Part shown: positions 21,232-32,696 of the stretch, piece by piece
Layout of the letters: every line of letters begins with the position of its first letter
Numbering within the stretch: the first letter of the stretch is position 1
Assembly (NCBI GenBank): GCA_028583605.1
Contig: CM053331.1
Coordinates: forward strand, 13,624,857 to 13,688,856
Length of the DNA: 64,000 bases
Direction of reading: 5' to 3'
Origin: Dastarcus helophoroides
Taxonomy: Eukaryota > Arthropoda > Insecta > Coleoptera > Bothrideridae
The notes under the pieces: generated by a model
Database searches by the model: none
Told to the model about the DNA's origin: nothing
The model's input: the letters and a program-made list of their open reading frames with translations, nothing else
Made by a program: the position numbers and the translations under genes

Positions 21232-23329
21232 TGGGATTCCTTTTGCGAGTGGATTAAACTTTAAAAAAAAGATCATCTGTTGATAATTGAGCTACCTAAA
21301 GATCTACTACTAGGCGTCCATGGTACATTGAGGAGTGCACTTTGCAGTCTAGGTCGTGTACTGTCCCACATAATTTTTAGTTTAACTCACATAAATCTTG
21401 ACACGATTTGGATTTGCAAAAATATGACATGTCTGTTAAGTTTGTGCATTTAAATTTTCCCCAAATTTAAAAACTATGGGACCAAAATTTAACGCATAAA
21501 AGGCACCAGTAAATAGCACTGGATCTACGATTTATTCGAATTGGGGCAAAAATTTGATATTGGTGGCCTTCATACTTCGTGGTATACTTTGACAACTGAA
21601 AAAAAAAAATTCCTTGATCTGATAATCGCATCGCATCTCCCCCCTTCAGTTGGCGCTCGGGGCACGTGCCCCGGTTTGTCTCCTCCTAGATCCAGCACTG
21701 CCAGTAAAGTTTAAATAATTTCCATATCTTTTCAAAATAGAATTTCTTTAAGCAAAATGCTAACTTGAATTGTAAATTAGTTTTATTATTTCCATTTGTA
21801 AATTTTATGAGAGTTATTACTTCTGTGGTGTGACAAAATATTTTTCCCAGGCCCTATTTAATAATGAACCATGAAATTGAAGAAACCGCCCAGCTGGGTA
21901 ATTATCTAACTGTAAGGCATTTTTCATTTAAGCTTTAATCTTTAAAGTATTTGCTTTTTCATGGGAATTGAAAAATGCTTAATAGATTTTAATTGTAGTT
22001 GCAAGAATGCGGCAAAAAGAACATTAATTTTTTATTTGCAAATCAAAATTTTGTAGAAAACAATTGGATGTAGAAAAGTACCATGATACCATGGCGTTAC
22101 GCATCCGTCTTCGTTCTGTGACGTCGTCATGTGGCATCTTAAATGAACTTCTGTTGGAATTAGATCCATATATGTTTACTGTGAGATTTTAGGCTGTAAG
22201 TAAGTTCTTTGGTTATTAGACTTTTAAACTGATGCTTTTGTCGCACCAGTTTTCTCCTAAGGATGTATTTGATTGTAAGATTTCTAAAGTTTAATAAGTC
22301 TTTTAAGATGAATAATAAAGCTTAATGGAACATATCGCTCTTTCGTCTTCGGTTTTTACAAAGTAGTCATTTTTGACATTTATTTTATTTCTTATTTTTA
22401 TTTGTATATTTATTTTTTATTATTTATGTATTATTCTTGTATCGTGCAAAAGTGCTACTCTTCCATTATTAATGCGTCTTGTGATAGTTTGAATTGCTGC
22501 AATAGTTTTAAAATCAAAGATCAGATTACGTTATATTTAAATGTACTAGTCAATAGTAAGATGTTTGGATTAAAATTATTGGAATGAAAAATATAGGGAC
22601 TATCGGTAATTGACATTTAAACGTATTTTGATAAATACAAGTAGTGAATCATGTGTTGTGTCCCCTGATATAAATCTCTGGTCAAACTAATTTAATGTTA
22701 TTATTTATTGTTTGCTTTCTTTTTAAAATGTTTATTGTTGGGGGTTCAAAGTGGTTACCTAATTGTAATGATGCGTCACCACTAAATAACAGTTTGAGAA
22801 AAAAGTAAATATCAAATTTCATTGAAAACCCAAACATCTTTAGAAAAAGTTGTAAACAATAAATACGAATTAAAAAATAAAAACAGTTGTCTATAGGTTG
22901 TTAGATTCTTACTTTTAGAGGTTAAAATGTAGAACTTCTAAAAAATTCTACGTAGGCCAAAAGGCTAAACCATAATTAGCTAAGTTTTTAGAAGTTTTCT
23001 GTTACGACACGATATGCGATATGCTAAACAACTTTTAGAATGATGAAGATTTTGACATTTTACTTACCTACATAGTTCTAAATACCCAAAAAACATGAGA
23101 CAATAAGGATAAATTAACTTGTTTATTAGCAATAAACAACCCTGTTTGTGTACCCCTATCACGCATGGTATCCGACAAAACATTTTACTTGTATAGTGTG
23201 CCTCAAATTGATGAAGCCACATCTAGACATATTATATTTCTAGCTGATATCCGCGCCTTCGTCTGTGTAAAAGAAGAGAAGGGATTCTTGGGTCAGCTTT
23301 TTGAAAATTGCGAAATTTTAAATGATCCA
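21232..23329. other. no gene recognised; possible repeat tail at 21640-21705
   Basis: This stretch follows the LINE and is non-coding. A GC-rich piece around 21640-21705 (CGGGGCACGTGCCCCGG, then TCCAGCACTG) looks like the end of a dispersed repeat but has no partner here. The rest shows nothing notable. Confidence 0.5.
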
Positions 23330-24245
23330 CTTTTTTCAAAATGTCGACCTTTTCTCGTTTGACCTTCAAAATTTCAAATTTTTTCCAAAATTTTTATTCA
23401 ATTTTGAAAATTGGACTTTATTCTTCGAGTTTTGACTTTCTGAAAACTTGAAGTTCTTTCAAATTCTGGCTTTTTGTATATATTTCGATTTTTTTATTGA
23501 AAACTTCACTTTCTTTGAAAGTTTTTGTCTTCATTAAAATTTTTCCTTTTTGGAAATTTCAACCTTTTTAAAAATTTCCTTTTCAGTATTTTAAGTTTTT
23601 TTTAATATTTTGACTCTTATCTCGACGTTTTGAAGTTTTTAGAAACTTTTGACTCTTTTTTTAAATATTTAATCTTATTTTTGAAATCGCTGATCTTCTT
23701 TCAACATTATTAAAAATATATCTGTACCTTTTTTTGAAATTTTGCTTAGAAGTTTCAACTTTTATTCAAATATGTTTGTTTTCAAGTTTTTTAAAAACAT
23801 TTCAATTCTTTTTGAAAATTTGAATTTTTGATAGTTTTGACTTTTGAAAACTTTGACTGTTGAAATGTTTGATTTTCTTAATGTTCAGTTTTTTTTAATT
23901 TTGGCTTTTTTTCAAAATTTTGATTTTCTGAAAATAAAGTACTTGTTTTGAAAAATCTGACCTCTATTTTTATCGAAAATCTTCAAAAATTGAAATACAA
24001 ATCTTGTCTTCTGAAACCAAGAAATATTAAAAAAGACAATAAAGGTTGCCTTTGTTGTGTTTTTTAATCTTTCTTGGTTTCAGCAGACAAGATTTGTATT
24101 TCAATTTTTAAAGATAACCAAGGACCAGTCCGTTCCACCAAAATCGAAAATCTTGCTTTCTTGAACATTTCGACTTTTTTTTAACATTCGACTTTATATT
24201 TTGAAAACTTTGAATTTCAAATTTTCCATTTTTTTTTTTGAATTT
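23330..24245. repeat. AT-rich satellite block, T-rich on + strand
   Basis: Degenerate units such as GACTTTTTTnAAAATTTC recur every 18-21 bp with the T-rich strand on +. The hairpin repeat at 23989-24140 is embedded in it. No coding potential. Confidence 0.7.
23989..24140. repeat. dispersed hairpin-repeat family, copy 2 (palindrome)
   Basis: The left arm (CTTCAAAAATTGAAATAC ... CTGAAACCAAGAAATATT) and the right arm are reverse complements over about 65 bp. Only the right side has the outer end (CCTTGG...CCGTTCCACCA read backwards). The copy sits within a T-rich satellite block, as does copy 3. Confidence 0.75.
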
Positions 24246-24399
24246 TCGCTCTTTGTAAATTTCAACCAAGGCGAAGTTGGGCCAGTCGATTTGGGGAGAG
24301 GAAAACCCCCCTTTTGATTTACGAAATGAAGATAATATCTGCTTTTGTCATTCATTAACTATCAAAAGAGATTTTTCTGAAGTAAGATTTTTGAAGGCC

Positions 24400-24590
24400 A
24401 TTTATATTTTTCTACTTCGGGCAAACAATTTTTGTCGACCAAAAAAAAAGTCCTCAATTTATATTTTCCTATTTCGGCCAACCAGTTTTTATTGATCGCA
24501 AAAAAAGGAAAGGAGAGATCCTCATCAATTTATATTTCCTTATTTCGCCAAAACATTTTTTATCCATCAAAAAATATAGCACCTCATTTA
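24400..24590 (+). repeat. three degenerate tandem units of 57-71 bp
   Basis: ATTTATAT opens units at 24400, 24457 and 24528. Each continues T(T/C)CTATTTCGnCCAA, a T-rich stretch, an A run and CCTCA. The units differ at many positions. Confidence 0.6.
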
Positions 24591-24599
24591 GTTTGTTTA

Positions 24600-25870
24600 G
24601 TTGTTTAGGGAGGGGGATTTTTAAAAATTTTGAATTTGTTTGGAATTGTTGATTTTTTATCATCAAAATTTTGTCTTTTCTCGAAGTTGTAAAAATTTTG
24701 AATTTTTTCAATTTTTTTTTTTTTGGAAATGTTGGTCTTTTTGACGAAACCTCAAATTTTTGTGACTGCGATATTTTTAGAAAAATTGCACGTTCCTAAA
24801 AATTTTTAATTTTTTCGAAGAGTATTTTTTAAATTTAAACTGAAAAGTTCTCAAAAAAGTCGAAATTTAGAAGAATTTTTGAGTTTAAAATGTAACTAAG
24901 TATTGAAAAAAAAATCTGAAAAAAAGGGCACAAAACAAAGTATTGCCTTCTATATAGAAACTACGATGTTTAAATCGAAATATGGAGGAACTTTTCTTTG
25001 AGACCTTTTAAAGTTTTTTCTCAAACATCATGTCCAAATTTTGTCTTTAAAGCGACAATTTTGAGAAATTTTTTAGAATTTAAAACTTTTTTTCAAACTT
25101 TGGTTATGAAATTTTAACTTTAAACTTCAAATTTGGAGAATATTTTTTGGTATATAATTTTTCTTCAATATTTAATTTGGCAGTTTAAAAAAAATTGATT
25201 CATATTTGGTGTTTTCAACTTTGAAAATCAAAATAAAAAATATAAAAATTTGAAAAAGGTTGAAATTTTGAATACAAACAGTTCTATTTTCCCAAGTTTT
25301 AAGAAACAAATTAGAAATGTTCTTGAATTTGTTTCGATTTTTTTCAGTTTCAGGAATTTGACATGTTCCTCGAAATTCTAAGAAACAAGAAATAACAGAA
25401 TATTTTAAATTCTTTCTTAAAATTTTTATTCTTACGTTAACCTTATTCTCAACATTTCGCCTCGTTGAAATTAAAAAAAAAAAATTACAAATCCTTATTT
25501 TAAGTTTAAAACGGGGAAAACATCCGAATTTCTAAAAAAAAATCCGAAACATTTCTAAAAGAAGTATCATTTATTTTTTGAAATTTTGACTTTTTTTCCT
25601 GGAAGCTTGGAGTTTTAAAATCTAAATTTTTAAGTCGAAATTTCTAACTGGTTTTCAAAAGTTTAGTAAATATTCAGAGTTTGAAAAAATGCTTAATCTC
25701 GGTAAATTAGAAATTTCATTTTTCAACTGTGAATTTTTAGCAAGAACTGACCATAAACTCAAAATTTCGAGAAGAAACTTCAAAACGTCTAAAAAAATGT
25801 TTCTCTGTATTTAAACATCGGAAATGCAAAATTAAAGTCAAAATTTTAACATAAAATGCACTGATCACCT
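24600..25870. repeat. AT-rich satellite block, mixed strand bias
   Basis: This has the same degenerate AAATTTTGA / TCAAAATTT vocabulary as the other blocks, with short alternating A-rich and T-rich stretches. No open frame of interest. Confidence 0.6.
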
Positions 25871-26839
25871 GTAAAAATTTGGATAAATTCATGTGGACAT
25901 TAATCAACGTCAGCTCTTAACGCTTCTAGGCAACTAAATACAATTGCATGTATTATTTATTGCATACATTTAGGTATTTTTTTAATGACCATTTTCATGA
26001 CTTTTGGAAAATTCTCTCTTAGTGCTCACCTACACATTAAAGACAATACCTTTGTCAAATTTCATGCTACTAAATCCACCGGTTAAGCCTATGCGTCGTC
26101 AGTGCTTGGAGGTTTATTAAATAGATTTCATAATTTTCCAAATTACTTTCTGTAAAGTTTATATTAACGTCTTTTATTATTATTACCGATTTAATATTTG
26201 TATTTGAATCTTAATGACTTATTTTCCAAGATTTTAATATTTATACGCGTATTTGTTGCAAGAAATTTAGTGGATAAACAGTTAAATAGCAAAAATTTAA
26301 TTTAGGTCAAGTACACATTTAACGGGCTAATTTAACAATTAGTTCTCCCTGATTTATTTCGTTGTTCTTTATTGAGCATAGCTGACGATCAATCCACGGT
26401 GAAAAAGCAATTAATCTTGACCCACTGCGCAGGAAAATAATAAACCGCCGAACGCTTTTGGCGGTTGCTAAAAGTGTAAATCTTCACAGATTAATATTAA
26501 TTATAAACGCTCGTTAAAATAATTAACAGCGTATTTGCCTCGGAAAATATCAACGAGATAAATTTATCAAAGTGGAGCTCATGCACTTATCAATAGCGGA
26601 AGGAACTAGAAAAAATATAGTTTATTCGATTTCAGAAGGTCATTCTAGTGCAGTAACGAGAAACTGAAACATGAAACGTCGATCCAAACTTTTCTTAAGA
26701 GGAAATTGTTTACTATTATACCTTGCGGGCTCTCCTTTTAGCAAACTGAAACATATGTGACGTTGGACAGTCTCTTTATATTTTATATGCGGATAAGTTT
26801 ATTGTAATTTTCGGAGATATTCAGCTCGGTAATTAATTT
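25871..26839. other. no gene recognised
   Basis: Non-coding DNA of ordinary composition. ACCGCCGAACGCTTTTGGCGGT near 26443 is a short perfect-stem hairpin (CCGCC / GGCGG). There is no other structure. Confidence 0.55.
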
Positions 26840-27190
26840 CATAAAAATATACTTCTTCCCGGATTGGATCGTGTCTAAAGAACTGCTAAACGTGTTATGC
26901 GCTTCATCCACCAACGTAAAGGGCTTCTCCAGGAACAAGGAAAAACCAAATTCAACACAAAAGAGGAAGTAACTCAGTATGTCAACCATACCATAGGGGA
27001 AACTCTTCCGAAATAAAGTTGCAGAAAGGACAAGGTTTTTAAGACAGAAGAGCTCGGTAACTCAGTATGTCAACCATACCGGAAACGAAACTCTTCCAAA
27101 GTGGCACAAAAAGTTGATTATAACAGAAGAGCACGCCAACTGGGTATGTCAATCATACCAAATTTAAAACTCGTCCGAAATAAAAGCAAA
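26840..27190 (+). repeat. dispersed repeat with three tandem AACTCAGTATGTC units
   Basis: The block AACTCAGTATGTCAACCATA occurs at 26971 and 27059 and, more diverged (AACTGGGTATGTC), at 27138. Spacings are 88 and 79 bp. Each unit ends with (A)AACTCTTCCGAA-like sequence. The upstream part (CTTCTTCCCGGATTGGATCG) matches the - strand of 14032-14280. Confidence 0.7.
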
Positions 27191-27346
27191 AGTTTCGCAT
27201 ATGACTTTTGTCTTGATTTTATGGACTCATGACTGTGGACGACATATGCTAATTAGTTATTTGGTTTGAGATCCTATGAAGGAAAGCACTGCAACGAGCT
27301 GATCTGATAGAAGTTGCAAAGTATTATGGACCATATTCCCGAGTGT

Positions 27347-27591
27347 TGTCAACACGATGTCTTATGTGCAGGAGTTTAGGCGTCTACAGCCTTCTAGAAG
27401 GCCTCCGGAAATGGAAACATTTAGATTCTAGAAGCAGATATAAATACCCTTATTATGATTGATTCAGTATGGAGTATTCAGCATCCAGTGATTAGTAATT
27501 GATTGTTATCCTTTACTGTATTACATTCCGTTTCATAGTTTAAATAAAGTGATAAATTCACGGCATCTGTTAAATTGAACCCAACAGGTAA
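27347..27591 (+). repeat. probable solo LTR
   Basis: This is LTR-like in organisation: TGTTGTCAACA at the left, TATAAATA at 27439, TTCAGT initiator at 27463, AATAAA at 27543, and a right end ...AGGTAACA that resembles the GTAACA end of the gypsy LTR at 2367. No primer-binding site or pol sequence follows. Two TTCTAGAA palindromes (27392 and 27426) lie just upstream of the TATA box. The left boundary is uncertain and no target duplication was found, so the call rests on promoter layout. Confidence 0.5.
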
Positions 27592-28150
27592 CAATACTTG
27601 CTTTGGCCGAAGCCTTCCTGATCGATTTGAACTTTTCTTCATTTTTTGTCACAGATATCGTAGTCTACAGTAAAAATTGATTTTGGATCGGATTCGACTA
27701 TAAATCCTTTTTGTATTTAATTCGGGAAAAATCTAGTTCAGAACAAGTCCTAATTACTATGTTGATGCCAGAAACCTCCTAATATCATCACGTTTGGATG
27801 ATGATCTAATATATAATAATAAAATTTTGCTCGTGTACTAAGCGAAATATTTTCAGTTTATAGTAGTAGTTGCTAATTCAAGAAGTTCTAACTCAGATAA
27901 TAATATATTTATAGTAGGATGTTGTTTATGTAATAGCATTGTCGTAAAAAAACGAATATAATCAGTTCAACAAGGTATTATTGCCCATAATTTACATTTT
28001 ATTCAGTTTCTCTCGCTTTTTATTACTTAGAGTGGTACTTTTTCTACTGAAAATTATTATTGCTTCAAATGATTATAACCTCTTACTGAAAGGAAAAGAC
28101 GATTAACTTCTAACGCAAGATTATAATAATTTATAGCCATTGCTTTTCAG
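27592..28150. other. no gene recognised; upstream intron of the Gef26-like gene
   Basis: Non-coding sequence ending in a splice acceptor (TGCTTTTCAG, 28141-28150) that opens the first recognised exon. Confidence 0.5.
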
Positions 28151-28354
28151 CCCTATATTCTAAGCATAATGTTAAAGCACGCACTGAGAACAGCGTGTGA
28201 AATTGAAAGGTTGCCTCCTGAAAAACGATATTCGGTGGCAGGAGTGAAACTGAGAAGACCTGACTCAGCATGTCAGACAGTCGATGGTGTGCAAAGAAGG
28301 CGACGGCGAAGATTGCATTCTCTATCTTGGCCTAATTCTACGGCGGATTCCGGG
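28151..28354 (+). CDS. Gef26: Gef26-like exon a: N-terminal region, possibly isoform-specific first coding exon
   Basis: The acceptor is TTTTCAG at 28144-28150 and the donor is GGG|GTATTT at 28354/28355, which is weak. The exon is in phase 0 at both ends and encodes 68 residues. These include MLKHALRTACEIERLPP (Met at 28169) and a basic run of six Arg after VDGVQ, followed by LHSLSWPNSTADSG. Codon use looks coding and no stop occurs before the donor. I do not recognise a domain. It joins in frame to the next exon. It may be an alternative N-terminus, because the family's first cyclic-nucleotide domain was not found upstream. Confidence 0.6.
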
Positions 28355-28659
28355 GTATTTACTTAATTTTTATGTCCCTGAATATATATTTTTTAATAAC
28401 TAACAGCATAATTAAAACAAAGAACGTGTAATATACTGCGTAGTGTTCTTGAACTTACAACACTTTGGAAACATTTCTAAACAATTTTTGATCCGATTAT
28501 GTGCTTCTCTTCTTGGCCAAGAAAATTTTTGCTCCATACATACGTATACAGTGATGAAGCAAAATATTTATAATTTCTCCAGTTTTTTTATAATCATTAA
28601 ATACCTTGACCATTTTTTGAAGATATTGCTTGACAATATTTTTTGATGATTCCGCTGAT

Positions 28660-29330
28660 GTCCTCGGTTTAAAAATTCACACAAATTAGTTAGTTAGCCA
28701 AACCGAGTTGGCACAATTTCAAATCGAGTTGACATAATTCAAACCGATTTGAACCGGTTTGAAAATTGACGCAAATCGGTTTTGAACCGAGTTAGCCACA
28801 CCGATTTGGCACAATTTCAAATCGAGTTACCCAGACCGGTTTGTTATTAAATAAAGCTCGAGCCCGTTCCGCCGATTTAAACCGAGTTAGCTCGAGTTAA
28901 GTAAACTGGAATTAAATCGGTTTGGTAAATCGACTTAACTAGTTGTTCCTCTAGCAAACGCAGTACGCATTCTCCTTATATTAATTGCTCCTGTTTTGTT
29001 TATATTCGATGGCAATAGCAGATAGTATCGAACACGATATACTCTCCATTACACATTTAATTGAATTAATACCTAAAATCGATGAAACAATAATGTCACC
29101 AACAAGATCTTTATTTATGACTCAGCCCGGACCGAGTTAAGGCGGTCTACTGATTTCATTCATTTGATCGGCAAGATACGCCGATCAAATCGAGTTGTCT
29201 ACTATCTAACTCGGTCTAACTCGAGTTAAGCTCAACTCGATTTGTAAATCGAGTTGACCGTTCTAACCGGTTTAACTCGAGTTAAACTGAACTCGAGTTA
29301 CAAGTCGAGTTGACCATCTGGCCACATTCT
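28660..29330. repeat. palindrome-rich element with AACTCGAGTT / AACCGGTTT motifs
   Basis: Self-complementary words recur many times: AACCGGTTT, AACTCGAGTTA, AAATCGGTTT and AACTCGATTTG with its complement. They form two flanks (28660-28950 and 29130-29330) around a plain core. The core has a 43-codon open frame (29009-29140, starting MAIADSIEHDILS). The layout suggests an inverted-repeat, non-autonomous DNA element whose core may be a scrap of the parent transposon. It lies in the intron between exons a and b. Confidence 0.5.
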
Positions 29331-29350
29331 GTATTCTGCTTTATTTACAG

Positions 29351-29449
29351 ATTGACTACCCGGATATAGAGCAAAACAGACGGATACAAAATTCTCCTTT
29401 GATGGACCATCCACAGCATCGCACTGTCAACATTATGTTTGAAGATGCA
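29351..29449 (+). CDS. Gef26: Gef26-like exon b: N-terminal linker
   Basis: The acceptor is TTTACAG (29344-29350) and the donor is GCA|GTGAGT. It is phase 0 on both sides and encodes 33 residues beginning IDYPDIEQNRRIQNSP and ending VNIMFEDA. In PDZ-GEF proteins an acidic-to-polar linker of this sort follows the N-terminal cyclic-nucleotide-like domain. Splice sites are good and the phase fits both neighbours. Confidence 0.75.
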
Positions 29450-30776
29450 GTGAGTACTCTTTTAAACAATATGGCTTACAATATTTCCTGTTCCTGCGTG
29501 AAATGTTCATTGGTATGACTGAGTTGACTGAACTTTTATCAGTTTGGTGATAGAGGGTCCTTCGGAATAGTTAATTGTTAAGTTTCCTGTCTTTATGAAA
29601 ACATAAACAACCTAGGTTTTGCTTGAAGTTGCTAATTCTGCTTAAACCAAAAACCATTGGCATTTGCTTTTCGAACGGCAATTTGAGCAACAAACAAATG
29701 TTTAAAAGAATCCCTCCAATATTTGCTTGATCTGAAGAGTCTGCGTAACAATTGGTGTTTCAAATAAATTGTTTCTTTTTTCTCAATCCAAATTACCTGC
29801 AGTTAAATATTTATTAAATGTCGCAGGTATTTTCGGAACTTTTATAATGTCGCTATTTAAATTTACTAGAACAATAGCGAAATCAAAAGCGAAACCGTTC
29901 TGGATAATTACAGTATTCAGAATATTTGTTATTGTTATTGCTACTTATGGTGCATTTATTGTTAAGGTGCTTTCTGAAATTGGAAAATTCCTCAAAGCAT
30001 TCAAGGAAACAGTAATAATTAAACCAAACAAAAATCTTTTGAAATATTGATTGCGGAATGTGCTTTTAACTTTTAGTAAGACACATATTTAAGTTTGGTT
30101 CTAAGTGAAATTGGTTAATTTGTAGATTCTTTCTCATTTCATGTTTTATGTTCACAGTTAATATATTCTCTTCCTTGGTTTTTTTGTGATTGAATGATTT
30201 TTATAATCGAAATATTCCTTGGCGATCGTAATCAAATTGTATAATCCACTGATTCTCGAGTGATGTAATTGAAATTGAATCTGTCTAGGAATAAACAGAT
30301 AAGAAAAGCTTCCTCAATTCAGGTTATAATTAAAAAAAAAGACTAAAAACTGAGCAGCCCCACTGAAACTGATCTGCTTTAAAAAAAAGATAACATCGCC
30401 CTCTCATCACCACGTTAAAATCATTAGAATGATTGGAGTATAATCCTAATAGTGGGATGATTGGTTTATTTTTTGATTTTAAATAGCCCATCACTATTTG
30501 ATGATTCTTCGCATCACACGTGCCAACCCAAACAAAATATCGGATATCTAATAGTGCAATTATAATAAACAGCTTGTTATCTAAGTGAGTCATCATGATT
30601 CATTGTTAGAAAATGTATTTTCTATAAACAAATAATACGTTTATTCATGATATTCTTCTCTAGTAGACTCGCTCTTCCATATTTTTACTAGTCTATTGTT
30701 TCTAATTAAAAAGTCCCATAATTATAGATTTGGTTTCGTAGGATTAAAATAAATTGTTATCGTACTCCATTTTTTT
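29450..30776. other. intron, no recognised element
   Basis: This is the first part of the 10.76-kb intron between exons b and c. A 93-codon open frame at 29769-30050 has no recognisable domain and lies in AT-rich DNA, so I do not call it. A minus-strand 88-codon frame at 30330-30596 is likewise unsupported. Confidence 0.5.
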
Positions 30777-30860
30777 TAGGGTTCCGTACCTTAAAAGGAA
30801 AAAAAACCCTTATAATCTCACTCGTATTCGTTGGTCCGTCTCTCGCACAAAGTTTTTCTC
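30777..30860 (+). repeat. GGGTTCCGTACCTTAAAAGG repeat motif
   Basis: AGGGTTCCGTACCTTAAAAGG followed by A-rich sequence, CCCTTATAATCTCACTCG and TTGGTCCGTC resembles a motif seen in many insect dispersed repeats. This is recall of a pattern; no second copy is in the window. Confidence 0.35.
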
Positions 30861-30969
30861 CAAAACTACGTAACTTTGGTACAGTGTTAAGTATCAACAA
30901 CGCGCACATATATCACTAGTCAAAAATTATAAACCGAAATATTTAGATTAAAGGGGGCGGTCCAATGAA

Positions 30970-31320
30970 AAATAAAATTCGATTATATTGTGTGAAGTAT
31001 CATTTGAAGGAACTATCTTAAGGATTCCAAAACCTTTTTTTATATAATGTTTGATCCAGTGGTCTTAATGATACGGCTCAAAATTAACAAGAAATGACCC
31101 TTAAATCTCCTAGATTTCTAAAAAAAATTCGGATTTAAATAGTGTTATTAGTTATTGGGTTATAAATTATTGGATAAATGCAATTTTTTTTCGAAAGTAC
31201 ATATTTTAATTGGAAAATAAATATATTTTAAATAAAAATAGTTGTCTAAGCATTTAGTCCAAAGTTCAGCGTTTCATACCCAGCACCTAGCCATGAAAAA
31301 TATTATACTGGGTCGCAGAA
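30970..31320 (+). repeat. dispersed direct repeat, copy 1
   Basis: It shares TATTGTGTGAAGTATCATTT, a CCA(G/A)TGGTCTTAA segment and AAGAAATGACC with 33735-34050 in the same orientation, over roughly 190 bp and more loosely beyond. The two copies flank the satellite-rich stretch 31490-33600. Confidence 0.6.
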
Positions 31321-32077
31321 TTGTATTGTTCATTCATACTAATAAACTGTAAGAAAACAAACGGTAATGCCTTTTGTCACCCAGTAAGTAAGAAGCACAA
31401 CAATGGCTTCTTAAAAAATAAATGTAGAAAATTGACTAGAACTGAAACAGTAGCGTATCGTGCCTTCTTTGATTGGGAAAACTGATCGATTGAGGTCAAA
31501 ATAATTGAAAACTAAGTCAAAATTTCTTAAAAGCATAGATTTCGAGAAGTCAAAGTAAAAAAAAATTACATGAAACTCAACATTTCGATTAAACTTCTTA
31601 AAATTTCAAATTTATTCACGAATTTTTATTTTTGGGCTAGGAATTTCCATTGTAAAGTACAATATTTAAACTTTTATTAAAAATCATTTTTTGAACCTGA
31701 GATTTCTCTCAAGCATAACATTTTTAGAATGGTTAAAGATTCAAGATTATTTATTGGAGGAAAACGCCAACACTTGCGAGATAAAGTCGAAATTTAGTTT
31801 TTTTTAATCCGCTCTTTTCAAAATGTTGAATTTTTAACTTGGGGTTTCGAAAAAAAGTCTCTAGTTTTCAATTTGAAACGTTTCAAACTCAAAACTTTGA
31901 ATTTTGAGAAGAAAAGTTAAAATTTCGAGAGCCTGAAATTTTCAAAAATGAAATTCGATTCTAATACGATATTTTCAGATGTTTACATTTAAACAAAACT
32001 TGGTTTAAAAAAATTCTGAAATTTTCGAATTTAAAACTTTTAAATTAAATTCGAAGTTTTAGGAGACATTTTTAATA

Positions 32078-32220
32078 GTATATTCTGCAACAAGTTGTGG
32101 AATGGCGCATATTCCACACGAGCGAAAAGTTTGTAGCCCGAGCTGCAGGCGAGGGTTACTGTTTCGCGAGAGTGGAATATCCCATTCCAAACGTGTTGTA
32201 GACTATACTTTCTCTAACAA
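32078..32220. repeat. GC-richer imperfect palindrome around GTAGCCCGAGCTGCAGGCG
   Basis: AGTATATTCTGCAACAAGTT (about 32078) pairs with AACGTGTTGTAGACTATACT (about 32194-32213). TGGAAT...ATATTCCAC pairs with GTGGAATAT...CATTCCA. Between lie GAGCGAAAAGTTTGTAGCCC and its partial complement TACTGTTTCGCGAG. The arrangement is a compact, nested hairpin inside AT-rich DNA. Confidence 0.6.
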
Positions 32221-32696
32221 GATTATTTAAAAACCCCTAAAGGTTCATAAAAATCTTCAAAATAGATTACAAACGCGAGGCTTTCAATAAATACCTTAAT
32301 TGTTACATGTAACCACAGCAACAAAAACAAATTATTTGATATCCCGCCCTAAAATGAACCTAAATGGCTTCTGATTCGTCAAAAGCCGTACCAGAATATT
32401 AATATTCTAAACGGTGTGTAGAATTACGAATATTCTGAACGGGTGTTGGAATGACATTTGTTCGATCACAATTTTTAGTCATAAAATTTGCAGTTTCTAT
32501 AATAGTGTTAGAGAAAAATAATTATGCTTTTTCTTTCAAAATTTTTACATTATCACGTAATTTGGCTTTTTTTGATTTTTCTTTTGACCTTTATTTTTTT
32601 TAGATAATACTGACTTTTCTAAAATTTTTAATTTAACTCGCAATTTGGGGTTTTTAATATTAATTTTAATCTCTCAAAATTTCCTTTTTTCTCGAG

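Noticed and set aside
29769..30050. 93-codon open frame with hydrophobic segments
   Set aside because: Hydrophobic look comes from AT-rich codons; no signal, domain or splice context.
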